Of a stretch of 64,000 nucleotides of DNA, positions 51,357 through 60,181 are shown in pieces. Every line of letters starts with the position of its first letter. Position 1 is the first letter of the stretch. The position numbers and the translations under genes are program-made. Source of the DNA: Pseudomonas arsenicoxydans (GTDB lineage: Bacteria > Pseudomonadota > Gammaproteobacteria > Pseudomonadales > Pseudomonadaceae); contig NZ_LT629705.1 of the NCBI RefSeq assembly GCF_900103875.1, positions 4,349,001 through 4,413,000 on the forward strand. The letters are read 5' to 3'. The notes beneath the pieces were generated by a model that ran no database searches, was not told where the DNA came from, and was given only the letters and a program-made list of their open reading frames with translations.

Positions 51357-52175
51357 ATGAACAGATGCATCATGCTGCCTGCGCTCTCAATGATGACGCT
51401 TGCAGTCCCCGTCTGCAGTGTTGCGGACACGGACAGTCAGGCCGAGCTGGCCAAGCAGGCACTGAACCCGGTCGCGGCGCTCTATAGCTTGCCCATCCAG
51501 TACAACTGGAACCAGAAAATGGGCCCCTCCGGTGACGGCATCCAGAGTGTGACCAATATCCAGCCGGTTTTACCGTTCAGCCTGAATGAGGACTGGAACC
51601 TGATCTCGCGCACGATCCTGCCGATCATCGATCAGCACGGTCTGGTGCCGGGTGGTGTGGCTGACAAAAGCGGGGTAGGCGACACGTCGCAGAGCTTTTT
51701 CTTCTCACCGAAAAAGCCGACCGAGGGCGGCTGGATCTGGGGCGTAGGGCCGGCACTGCTGTTGCCGACCGGCAGCAACACCTTGCTCAGCAGCGAACAG
51801 TGGGGGCTGGGGCCGACGGCCGTGGCGCTAAAGCAGGCGCACGGCTGGACCATCGGTATTCTCGCCAACCACATCTGGTCGCTGGACAACAGCCCGGCCG
51901 ACGACAAGGAAAAAGTGAATCAAACCTTTCTGCAACCCTTCCTGGTGTACACCACGGCGACTTACACCAGTTTTGGCATCAATACCGAATCCACTTACGA
52001 CTGGGAGACCAAGGAGTGGAATGTGCCGATCAATCTGTTCGTGACGCAGCTGTTCAAGGTCGGCCACCAACCCATGAGCCTGCAGGTCGGGCCACGCTAT
52101 TGGGCGGACAGTCCGAAAGACGGCGCCCAAGGATGGGGCTTTCGCGTGGCCTACACGCTACTCTTTCCCAAATGA
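51357..52175 (+). CDS. Outer-membrane beta-barrel-like protein (often mislabelled neuromedin U)
   Basis: This 272-residue protein has a signal peptide (MNRCIMLPALSMMTLAVPVCSVA) and strand-rich sequence with LPIQYNWNQKMGP and FRVAYTLLFPK at the end. Proteins of this length and pattern are commonly labelled neuromedin U or transporter in Pseudomonas and are probably barrels of unknown cargo. The start at 51357 follows GGAGGG. It lies 77 bp after the FadL gene and is convergent with DUF3604 (13-bp gap). Confidence 0.8.
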   Translation: MNRCIMLPALSMMTLAVPVCSVADTDSQAELAKQALNPVAALYSLPIQYNWNQKMGPSGDGIQSVTNIQPVLPFSLNEDWNLISRTILPIIDQHGLVPGGVADKSGVGDTSQSFFFSPKKPTEGGWIWGVGPALLLPTGSNTLLSSEQWGLGPTAVALKQAHGWTIGILANHIWSLDNSPADDKEKVNQTFLQPFLVYTTATYTSFGINTESTYDWETKEWNVPINLFVTQLFKVGHQPMSLQVGPRYWADSPKDGAQGWGFRVAYTLLFPK

Positions 52176-52188
52176 AAGGCGCCCTGCG

Positions 52189-54411
52189 CTACTTCACGTC
52201 TTCGACCTCATAATTCACATAGCCGAACTCACTGCTTCGGGCCGCGACGTATTTGCCGTTTTGCTCAAACACCGTGGCCTCGAAGGGCGAACCGTCAAGG
52301 GTGGTCACCAGTTGCCCGTCCTTGATTTCATATTTGGCCGGCACGCCGAATTGTCCGCCGTGCAACATGTTCAGGTACTCGCCTTGTGCAGGCGGTTTGC
52401 CGTCGACGCTGGAGACCGAGCGCTGGCCATCGGTGCCGTAGATGATTTCAAAGGTCTGGCCGGTGACCGTGTTGCGAACCTTGACGGTTTTACCCACCAC
52501 CAGGGTTTGCAGCTGCTCGTTGGTCAACGCCTTGGCGCCTTCGGTTTTCAGCTGGTCAACGGTTTTTCCCCGCACCGTCAACTGGCTGTCTTCGGCGTTC
52601 GGTGAGTACCAGATCGGTGAAGTCCAGGCGCGTTCCTGGACGACGGCCGAGACGTTGGCCGGTGGCGGCACCTGCAGCTTGGCGGCGTCGTAGGTGCTCC
52701 AGCGGGGTGTCGGGATCTGTAACACGCGGGCGTAGTAGAACGCGTGCTGGGCCGGGTCGAAGTCCGGGTCGACCCAGACTTTTTTCAGCTCGGTGGCGCC
52801 AATGGTATTGGTGTACGTGGCCTTGGAAATATCGACGGTAGAACCCACCGGTGGGATTTTTCCAGTGGCGGGATCGGGCGTGCGATCACCGGACCAGGCG
52901 ACGTCGTAGATCTTCTCGAAGGTCTGACCGTTTTTGGTCCAGCCCTTGATGATCTGGATCCGGTCGAGGTTGCCATCATCGGCATCCTTGACTGCCCACA
53001 CCACGAAGCTCGGCGCCTCTTTGCCCGGTTTTGCCGGCAAGTCGCCCCCCATGGGCACGCCCTTGGCGTAGGCGGCGTGCACCCAGTCTTTTTCACTCCA
53101 CAAGTTGCTGTCGAAACCCCATCCACCAAACAACCGCACGGGAATCCGCACGCCGCTGGTGCCATAGACTTCTTTGCGCTTCATCGCATCGAAGATGGAT
53201 TCACGGGTGTTTTGTTCCGCCCAGACGCCGGCCAGACCGGAGGTGCTGGTTTGCACGGCTACCATGCCCGAGTTCTGTTTGCCGGAAATCCGCGCTTGAG
53301 GTGTGCTGTCAGTAAAGCCGTGGGAGCCGAAGTTGTCGCTCTGCGTGTAAGGAATTACCCCGTTGTGCGAGTCGCTGGCACCGACAACGCCCATTTTATA
53401 AGGGTTAAAGCCACGCGCTTCTTGCAAGGCCATGCCGTTTTGCCAGGCTTGGCGGATGTAGCTGCCGTTAGGTTTGGAGGTGCTGTTGTCCATGCCAAGC
53501 AGGAAACTCATGATTTCGTAGTTGGCGAATTCATCGGTGGGTGACAACTCGGGGTGGGTTTCCGAGGTGCCCTTGACCTGGTGGATTTCCGTGAGGGACT
53601 CGTTACGCATCCGCGTCTCGGCCCACGCGGCATCGATAGGGCGACCCCGGTCATCGACGTCGACCGGAAACATCATGCCGTTACTGAGGTTGGCGTTGTG
53701 CGAGATCGCCAGTACGTCATTGCCCTTTTTGCGCTGATCGTCCATCCAGGCCCACAAGTCCTCGGGTTTGCCGGAGTCGAGAGCGGTAAAGGGCAGTTCG
53801 GGCGCCTTTTTCGAATCGCGGAAGAACACATTGCGGTGCATGTTCTGACTGTTGGGCGCCGAGGTCCATTCATACGCCACGAACGTGGTGAACTTGCCGG
53901 GCTTGTAATACTTGTCAGCGATGGCGATGTTTTGCTGCCAGATGTTGCCGGCGACCTTCGGATCAATCAGTTCCTTGATCGGGTGGTTCAGGCTGCCCGC
54001 GATCCATTTGAAGACCCGATTGAAGTCCTCCGGCGTTTTGACGATCAGCTTTTGCGCGATGGGTGTTTTGCTGAAATCCGATTTCGGATCGTTGGCCAGC
54101 GCGATAACGCCCACGTACTCCGAGTGATCGGTGACGCCGTGAAAATCCAGCGGACGGCCCTTGAGCTGCACTTCAAAGCCCATCGGGTGCATGACCGGCA
54201 TGCCCAGCGAGAACTTGTAAGCCTGCTCGGGATCGACCACGTGGTTGCCAACCAGGTAGGCGTCGATTGACCACGACGTGTGCGAGTGCGTCTGGCCAAA
54301 GTAGACCTCGCGGTCCGGATTGCCATCCGCGATGACCAGCGTGCTGACAGCCAGGGTCAAGGCGGCGTAGCTGAACAAGAACGATGTGCTGAGGCGAGTG
54401 TTGGTTTTCAT
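52189..54411 (-). CDS. DUF3604 protein, secreted, PHP-like metal site
   Basis: This 740-residue protein has a signal peptide (to about residue 29) and starts with EVYFGQTHSHTSWS. It contains an ordered ligand set that resembles PHP metallophosphoesterases: H42-x-H44, D95-H96 in VTDHSEY, E181, H192, H238 in AISHNAN and D347-x-H349 in ASDSHN. A C-terminal third (about 600-740) has two repeated KTVKVRNTVTGQTFEI-type stretches. Function is unknown; a periplasmic metal-dependent hydrolase is the best inference. It is the third gene of a PPIase-HupE-DUF3604 run. Confidence 0.88.
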   Translation of the reverse strand: MKTNTRLSTSFLFSYAALTLAVSTLVIADGNPDREVYFGQTHSHTSWSIDAYLVGNHVVDPEQAYKFSLGMPVMHPMGFEVQLKGRPLDFHGVTDHSEYVGVIALANDPKSDFSKTPIAQKLIVKTPEDFNRVFKWIAGSLNHPIKELIDPKVAGNIWQQNIAIADKYYKPGKFTTFVAYEWTSAPNSQNMHRNVFFRDSKKAPELPFTALDSGKPEDLWAWMDDQRKKGNDVLAISHNANLSNGMMFPVDVDDRGRPIDAAWAETRMRNESLTEIHQVKGTSETHPELSPTDEFANYEIMSFLLGMDNSTSKPNGSYIRQAWQNGMALQEARGFNPYKMGVVGASDSHNGVIPYTQSDNFGSHGFTDSTPQARISGKQNSGMVAVQTSTSGLAGVWAEQNTRESIFDAMKRKEVYGTSGVRIPVRLFGGWGFDSNLWSEKDWVHAAYAKGVPMGGDLPAKPGKEAPSFVVWAVKDADDGNLDRIQIIKGWTKNGQTFEKIYDVAWSGDRTPDPATGKIPPVGSTVDISKATYTNTIGATELKKVWVDPDFDPAQHAFYYARVLQIPTPRWSTYDAAKLQVPPPANVSAVVQERAWTSPIWYSPNAEDSQLTVRGKTVDQLKTEGAKALTNEQLQTLVVGKTVKVRNTVTGQTFEIIYGTDGQRSVSSVDGKPPAQGEYLNMLHGGQFGVPAKYEIKDGQLVTTLDGSPFEATVFEQNGKYVAARSSEFGYVNYEVEDVK

Positions 54412-54453
54412 ATTCCACGTCTCCGAAACACGGCAGTGACAGGACGGTGCAGT

Positions 54454-55452
54454 TCAGGACCAAAAACTTGAGATTCGTTCGAAAAACCAGAAGGCGGCCA
54501 GCGTTCCCAGCCCATAGGACGCCACCGGTCGGGCATACAAGTGCGCAGGCCGTGGCAGTCGACAACGCAGCAGCAGCGCCCGCAGGCTAAAAACCAAGGC
54601 GACGAACATCAACTGGCCGATTTCGACGCCGACATTGAAAGTAAACAGCGCCAGGGGCAGGTCCCGTTGTGGCAGGCCAATCTCTGCCAGCGCACCGGCA
54701 AAACCAAAGCCATGCAACAAGCCAAAACTAAAGGCCACGACCCACGGCCATTGGGCGGTAAAGCTTGCCTCGCCACGATTCTTGCGGGTGATTTCCACCG
54801 CCAGCAACAGGATGCTCAGCGCAATCGTCGCCTCTACCGGAGGGCCGGGCAGATGCACGGCGCCCAGCGTGGCGAGCGCCAGGGTGATGGAGTGGGCGAG
54901 GGTGAACGCGGTGATGGTCTTCACCAGCATCCAGCCGTTACCCACCAACAACAGGAGGCCGAAGACAAACATCAGGTGATCGAAGCCACCGACTATGTGC
55001 TCGATGCCATGGACCAGAAATGCACCGGCCACCGAGAACGCGCCCGGTGTGGCGGCGATTTCAATCCAGGGTTGCGCGGGTTGCACGAGGGTGGTGGAGA
55101 GCGTGCCGTCCAGGCGCGAGACGCGGACCAACACATCGGTGATGCTGGCTTGCAGGCCGACAAACTCAATGCGCTTGCCCACCAATCCTGCGGGGCCGGC
55201 ATCGATCACCCGGCGCTCGATCAGCGAGTCATTGAGCTCGCTTTCCACCGGTTCAACGACCGTTTGTACGCCTTCGGCGAATTTCAGCGCGATAGGCAAT
55301 CGCATCCCTGAAAGCACTGGCGTGCGCCACAGTACGTCGTAGCGCCCGGCGGCGACTTCGTTGATTTCCATGTAGGCCGGGCGGGATTCATGGGCCAGGG
55401 CCGCTTGCCCCATGAGCAAAACGCACAACACAAGCCAGATCGAACGGCGCAT
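54454..55452 (-). CDS. HupE/UreJ family membrane protein
   Basis: This 332-residue protein has a signal peptide (to about residue 20), a periplasmic domain of about 130 residues and six or so helices at the C-terminus. The helices carry HGIEHIVGGFDHLMFVFGLLLLVG and HGFGFAGALAEIGLPQRDL, the metal-binding-type motifs of HupE/UreJ (nickel or cobalt transport). No hydrogenase or urease genes are near, so the ion is unknown. The ATG at 55452 overlaps the PPIase stop (TGATG) and has GGAG eight bases before it; the GTG just upstream is less likely. Confidence 0.88.
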   Translation of the reverse strand: MRRSIWLVLCVLLMGQAALAHESRPAYMEINEVAAGRYDVLWRTPVLSGMRLPIALKFAEGVQTVVEPVESELNDSLIERRVIDAGPAGLVGKRIEFVGLQASITDVLVRVSRLDGTLSTTLVQPAQPWIEIAATPGAFSVAGAFLVHGIEHIVGGFDHLMFVFGLLLLVGNGWMLVKTITAFTLAHSITLALATLGAVHLPGPPVEATIALSILLLAVEITRKNRGEASFTAQWPWVVAFSFGLLHGFGFAGALAEIGLPQRDLPLALFTFNVGVEIGQLMFVALVFSLRALLLRCRLPRPAHLYARPVASYGLGTLAAFWFFERISSFWS

Positions 55453-56348
55453 CACGGCTGCTCCGTTTCAGTGGCCGCAATAGCTGGCATCATCACCATC
55501 ACTTGATAGCGGGCCTTCAGCGCTGCGAAATTCGCACGTTTCGACTCAGTACGCTGTTCGGAAAGCCAATCGGACTTGACCTGCTGGGCGATGGTTTCAA
55601 AGGGCGGAGCCGTTGGTTTGACCAGCGCATCAACCCACACAAGGTGCCAGCCAAACCCCGACTCAATCGGACCGACCCACCGTCCCGGGGTTTGTTGAAA
55701 CACTGAAGTGGCGAACTTTGAGCCGAAGTCCTTCGCTACTTGATCTTGCGATTGCTCGGCATAAGCGTGTTTAAACACGAAGACATCACCTTCGCCGCTG
55801 TTTTTGTCGGTCAGGGTGGCCAGCGCAGCTTGAGCTTGTGCCTGGGCCTCAGTACCGCGTTTGTCCGACGCGAAGAACAGGTGATGAAAAGTCACCAGTG
55901 GCGGCGGAGCATAGTTTTGCTGATGGGCGCTGTACCAGACTTGCAGTACACCGGGGGCCGGTTCGCGAAGTGCGGCGACATCCTCTGCCAGAAAGTCCAT
56001 TTTTTGCGCCAGCCGACGGCGAATAATCGTGTCGTCTTTATCCAGGCCAAGTTTCAGTGCCTCGCGATAGAGAATTTCTTCCTTCACATATTCATCAAGC
56101 AGCCCTTGAAGTTGCTGGTCGGAGGGCGGCCGCTGCCATCGCGCGAGCCAGGAAATCTTGATGCGCTGAATAGCGTCCGGGGTGATTTCTATTCGTTGCG
56201 GATCTTGATTAACGGTCGAACGGTGCAAACCACCGTACAACACAAAGAGTGCAAAACCGGCGATCAGAAAGTGCAGTAATGGCTCACGAAGGCAACGCGT
56301 GATCAACGAGAATCTCGCCGGTTTTACATCGGAGACTTTTAAGTTCAT
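55452..56348 (-). CDS. Membrane-anchored PpiC-type peptidyl-prolyl isomerase
   Basis: This 298-residue protein has a cytoplasmic N-terminus, one membrane anchor (FLIAGFALFVLYGGL, about 27-41), a helical chaperone region like SurA/PpiD (YVKEEILYREALKLGLDKDD) and a parvulin-like domain (about 150-255) with FHHLFF and SGFGWHLVWV. It could fold the metal-dependent or barrel proteins encoded around it. It is the first gene of the operon with HupE and DUF3604. Confidence 0.87.
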   Translation of the reverse strand: MNLKVSDVKPARFSLITRCLREPLLHFLIAGFALFVLYGGLHRSTVNQDPQRIEITPDAIQRIKISWLARWQRPPSDQQLQGLLDEYVKEEILYREALKLGLDKDDTIIRRRLAQKMDFLAEDVAALREPAPGVLQVWYSAHQQNYAPPPLVTFHHLFFASDKRGTEAQAQAQAALATLTDKNSGEGDVFVFKHAYAEQSQDQVAKDFGSKFATSVFQQTPGRWVGPIESGFGWHLVWVDALVKPTAPPFETIAQQVKSDWLSEQRTESKRANFAALKARYQVMVMMPAIAATETEQP

Positions 56349-56728
56349 GACTTATTGGCCCACGTTTCAATCGAATAATGTGCGGTGCGAATGGGAGTAT
56401 TGCCGTTGCCTCAAAACTTTCCAGCGAGGCTAATCACGTTAGGCACTAAGCTCTATTCGTAATCGGATTAAATACGCTGCGCATTGAGTCGGGCGACGTG
56501 GGTGCCTGAGGCGATGTACATTGACGAGGATCCAGCTAAAACCGCCATGGCGTCTGAACACTTCACTGGGCTAAACAGGCTGAATGACAGGCTGTTCGTG
56601 CCGTGGTTGGAATTAAAGCGAATAAAGCTATTGATAAAAACGTCCATAAGCTTTAAACGGGAAGCACACGGGCACATGGCTAGTAATCAGCAGGTGAATT
56701 TCGCCAGTTTCTGGCTCAGGGAGTGCTG
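56349..56728. promoter_or_regulatory. 380-bp gap; promoters, no convincing gene
   Basis: The gap lies between the divergent PPIase operon and the GGDEF-EAL gene, and is A+T-richer than its surroundings. It must hold both promoters. Short ORFs run in both directions (for example, plus strand from 56484 to 56729, minus from 56677 to 56468), but neither has a normal ribosome binding site or Pseudomonas third-position G+C bias. GGGAG precedes the downstream ATG. Confidence 0.5.
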
Positions 56729-59662
56729 ATGAGTGTTCGTCCATTGACCGACTCCCCACGACAATCAAACGACTGCGATGTTGTCGCACCTCAACTGACA
56801 GGGAACTTGGATACAGTCGCAATGGCCTACGCGGGTATTGAGGACACGATCGAACAATTGCTCGACTCGGCGCGCCACTGGGCCCACACCACTGCGTGGG
56901 TGGTTTACCGTGCCGGCGACCAAATGCATTTGGTCGGGCAGGGCGACCCTGCGTTGCCGTGGCCGTCAAGCGTGGCCAATGAAGACTTCGAAGAATTTTG
57001 CCTGACCCGACGCTTGCATCGCTGGCCGACCGGCAAAGGTGAAAGCGTGCTGGGCTGGCTACTGGCACCCGTCACCGAGGCCGGCGAACCGGCACTCGCC
57101 GAGTTTGCCCAACGCCTGGGCATCGAGGTCCAGACCAATACCCTTGCCCGGGCACAGATTACTCAGCGGGTGCTGTATGAAATTACTTACCTGGCCAGTT
57201 CGACCCGTGATCGCTCCGTGTTTCTGGTGGGGGTTCATCGGCTGCTGGCCAGCCTGATCGACGCCGAGAACTTCTATCTCGCGCTGTACAATCCGCACAC
57301 CGGCAAAATTGATTATCCCTATTACGTCGACATCATCGACGTTGATGCCCTGGAGTCCGAGCAATACGAATACCTTGACGCTTCGCACTTGTCGTTGACC
57401 GGCCAGGTGTTGACGTCTGGCCAGCCGTTACTGATCGATGCCGCCGGCATTCGTGCGGCTGAGGCCGAAGGCCGCTTCTACTGTGTGGGTGATCGTCCGG
57501 AATTCTGGATGGGCGCTCCGTTGAAAAATGCCTCGGATGATGTGTTTGGCATGTTGGCGATGCAGGTCTACGACGTTTCCCGTGCCTACAGCGCCGAAGA
57601 CCGCGCGCTGTTTCTGGTGGTGGCCCGCCACGTAGCCATGGCGCTGGACAGGATTCTGCACCGCGAGGACCTGGAAGAGACGGTGCTGCGCCGCACCCTG
57701 GAGCTTTCGGCGCTCAACGATGCGTTGAGGCAGGAAGTGGCAGAACGCGAGCGCGCCGAGCATCTGCAGAGCGCGCTGTTCCAGATTGCTGAACTGTCGA
57801 GCCAGCCGGGCGACATGGCTGAGCTGTTTCAAACCTTGCATGGCATCGTCGGTGATCTGCTGTTCGCGCAAAACTTCTACATTGCGCTGTTCGACGACGC
57901 GACCACCGAAGTGACTTTTCCCTATTATGTCGATGAGCGGCAGACGACCTGCCCGCAGGCTCGGCGTGGTCGCCGGGGCTTGACCGAGTACGTTATCCGC
58001 CAGCGTCGAGCGTGCCTGATTGACGTCGATGAAGCTGAACGCTTGTCGGCGACCGGCGAAATCGAGCAGGCCGATGAATACGTCCGCTCCTATTCCTGGC
58101 TGGGCATTCCCTTGTTCGATGGCGATGTGGTGCGTGGCGTACTGGCGGTGCAAAGCTATACCTCGCAAGTGCGCTATACCCTGCGGGATCAGGAGCTGCT
58201 GACGTTCGTGTCGCGGCACATCGACACCGCGTTGTCGCGCCGCACGGCTGCCGAAGCGATCCATGCCGCCAACCTCAAGCTTGAAGCTCGGGTGCAGAAC
58301 CGCACCCGCGAACTCGATCACGCCAATGCCAAGTTGCAACACGAAAACTCCCACGATGCACTGACGGGGCTGCCGAATCGAACCTACCTGCAACAGCGCC
58401 TCAATTTGGCTTGGTCGCAGTTCGGCAGTGAAGGCGGGCACCTGGCGGTGATGTTCATCGACCTGGACCGATTCAAGCTGGTCAACGACAGCCTCGGCCA
58501 CCATTTTGGCGACCTGCTGTTGATGCAGGCAGCCCACCGACTGCGCGGTTGCCTGCGCGACACCGACATGCTGGCGCGCCTGGGCGGCGATGAGTTTTCG
58601 GTACTCGCGCCCGAGGCGCCACTGGATGTCTTGATCGAAATCGCCGAACGGATTCTGTTAGCGTTCGACCTGCCGTTTTTCATCAATGGCCATGAAGTGT
58701 TTTCGTCGTGCAGTATCGGCATTGTCAGCGCCGACCATCAGTTCCATCAGGAACCGGCGGATTTGCTGCGCGACGCCGATGCCGCGATGTATCGGGTCAA
58801 GAGTGCCGGTCGCGACAGTTACGCGGTGTTCAACCAGGAAGTGCGCCGCGAAGTCTCTGATCAGGTCGAGCGTGAAGGGGCCTTGCGCAATGCGCTCAAA
58901 CGCACCGACGAACTGCTGCCGTATTTCCAGCCGATTGTCAGTGTAGAAACCGGCGAGCTGTTGGCTCTTGAAGCGTTGATTCGCTGGCATCAGCCAGGCG
59001 GGCGGGTGATGGGCCCAGGCGAGTTTTTACCGGATGTCGAGGGGTTGCGCCTGATCGGCCGGCTGGACCTGTACATGCTCACCAGCATTGCGGTGATTCT
59101 CGCCCAGCCCGAGCACGCCAATTGGCCTGCGGTGCACGTCAATTGCTCCAGCTACAGCATGACGCGCCCGGATTTCGCCAACGATGTGCTTGCGCTGTTG
59201 GCCCGGTACGGGGTCGCGCCGTCGCGTATTTGCCTCGAGTTGACCGAAGGCGCGCTGGTGGCCGAGCCGGCAATTGCCCGACTGACCATGCAGCAATTGG
59301 CCGACAACGGCATGTCGGTGGTGCTCGATGACTTCGGCGCAGGGTTTTCCTCCCTGAGCTATGTGCATCAATACCGTTTCAGCGGCTTGAAGATCGACAA
59401 GTCGTTCATTCTTGAACTGACCACCAGTGCTCGCAGCCGCGCGATCGTGCGGGCGATTGTACGGATGGCCGAATCGCTGGACCTGAGCGTCGTGGCCGAA
59501 GGCGTCGAGGACGCCGAGACGCTGGCGTTGCTGCGCGAAATGGGCGCCGGGCAGGCCCAGGGTTATTATTTTGCCAAGCCGATGTGCCTTGAAGCGTTAC
59601 TGGCCTGGGGGCTTGATTCAGGCACTGCAGTTGAGGCCGCTATAGCCAGCGACCAAGCCTGA
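56729..59662 (+). CDS. Dual-GAF GGDEF-EAL cyclic-di-GMP protein
   Basis: This 977-residue cytoplasmic protein has an N-terminal region (1-145), two GAF domains (about 150-320 and 345-510), a coiled-coil linker, a GGDEF domain (GGDEF at 619-623) and an EAL domain (E748). The I-site RDTD lies five residues before GGDEF. EAL motifs LEALIRW, DDFGAGFSS, KIDKSFI and EGVED are all present. Both diguanylate cyclase and phosphodiesterase activities are therefore possible, tuned by ligands of the GAFs. The ATG at 56729 has GGGAG nine bases upstream. Confidence 0.94.
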   Translation: MSVRPLTDSPRQSNDCDVVAPQLTGNLDTVAMAYAGIEDTIEQLLDSARHWAHTTAWVVYRAGDQMHLVGQGDPALPWPSSVANEDFEEFCLTRRLHRWPTGKGESVLGWLLAPVTEAGEPALAEFAQRLGIEVQTNTLARAQITQRVLYEITYLASSTRDRSVFLVGVHRLLASLIDAENFYLALYNPHTGKIDYPYYVDIIDVDALESEQYEYLDASHLSLTGQVLTSGQPLLIDAAGIRAAEAEGRFYCVGDRPEFWMGAPLKNASDDVFGMLAMQVYDVSRAYSAEDRALFLVVARHVAMALDRILHREDLEETVLRRTLELSALNDALRQEVAERERAEHLQSALFQIAELSSQPGDMAELFQTLHGIVGDLLFAQNFYIALFDDATTEVTFPYYVDERQTTCPQARRGRRGLTEYVIRQRRACLIDVDEAERLSATGEIEQADEYVRSYSWLGIPLFDGDVVRGVLAVQSYTSQVRYTLRDQELLTFVSRHIDTALSRRTAAEAIHAANLKLEARVQNRTRELDHANAKLQHENSHDALTGLPNRTYLQQRLNLAWSQFGSEGGHLAVMFIDLDRFKLVNDSLGHHFGDLLLMQAAHRLRGCLRDTDMLARLGGDEFSVLAPEAPLDVLIEIAERILLAFDLPFFINGHEVFSSCSIGIVSADHQFHQEPADLLRDADAAMYRVKSAGRDSYAVFNQEVRREVSDQVEREGALRNALKRTDELLPYFQPIVSVETGELLALEALIRWHQPGGRVMGPGEFLPDVEGLRLIGRLDLYMLTSIAVILAQPEHANWPAVHVNCSSYSMTRPDFANDVLALLARYGVAPSRICLELTEGALVAEPAIARLTMQQLADNGMSVVLDDFGAGFSSLSYVHQYRFSGLKIDKSFILELTTSARSRAIVRAIVRMAESLDLSVVAEGVEDAETLALLREMGAGQAQGYYFAKPMCLEALLAWGLDSGTAVEAAIASDQA

Positions 59663-59672
59663 ATTCATTCCT

Positions 59673-60104
59673 CTATTTAGCGATGACGCCGTGCCAGGCG
59701 GCTATCGCAATGAGCACCAGAAAACACGCCAGCTGCACACAAAAAAAAGAAAATCGAACGGCCACGAACGTATCGGTTTGCACGTGGGATACGTGAACCA
59801 GAGACTGGCACACGCGAGCGGTCAGGACGAGTATGCACAGGGCGTCCACCACAGGACCGTCGACACCAAGGGCTGAAATCACCCACACGATGGCGCCAAA
59901 GACAGGCAGGTTTTCCACGCAGTTCGCGTGGGCTCTTGTGCCACGCCGATACCAGTCCTCGCCTTCGAGCTGATCGCTTCGGAAAGAGGCAATCGGAACG
60001 TTCGAGAACAGGATCCTGACCCAGCGATACACCCCGACGGTTGCCATCAACAGCAGTAACGTCCAGGTCGCAAATCCAAGCAGCATCCACATCGGCGTCG
60101 TCAT
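59673..60104 (-). CDS. MAPEG family membrane protein
   Basis: This 143-residue protein has four helices and the eicosanoid/glutathione-metabolism family loop (DWYRRGTRAHANCVENLPVFG, then ARVCQSLVHV). Bacterial MAPEG proteins may use glutathione on lipophilic compounds. The ATG at 60104 is chosen because GAGGA lies properly spaced; the ATG at 60113 sits on the ribosome binding site. It is convergent with the GGDEF-EAL gene. Confidence 0.88.
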   Translation of the reverse strand: MTTPMWMLLGFATWTLLLLMATVGVYRWVRILFSNVPIASFRSDQLEGEDWYRRGTRAHANCVENLPVFGAIVWVISALGVDGPVVDALCILVLTARVCQSLVHVSHVQTDTFVAVRFSFFCVQLACFLVLIAIAAWHGVIAK

Positions 60105-60144
60105 GGCGGCCATCCTCGATCAATCATTTTCAGCACGTCTTTCT

Positions 60145-60178
60145 ACAGGGCGCGCCCGACGGGTCGGTCGCGCCCTGT
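60145..60178. terminator. GC-rich hairpin between MAPEG and diiron genes, possible terminator
   Basis: ACAGGGCGCG (60145-60154) pairs with CGCGCCCTGT (60169-60178) in a perfect 10-bp stem with a 14-base loop, four bases after the diiron-protein stop. The minus-strand transcript has no T-run right after it, so it may be a weak or factor-assisted terminator or just an mRNA-end hairpin. Confidence 0.4.
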
Positions 60179-60181
60179 CGA

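Noticed and set aside
56484..56729. 81-codon plus-strand frame ending on the GGDEF-EAL start
   Set aside because: TTG start without ribosome binding site and no third-position G+C bias; the stop/start overlap is probably chance.
60145..60178. Strong intrinsic terminator
   Set aside because: Perfect stem but no T-run follows on either strand, so only a low-confidence hairpin is listed.
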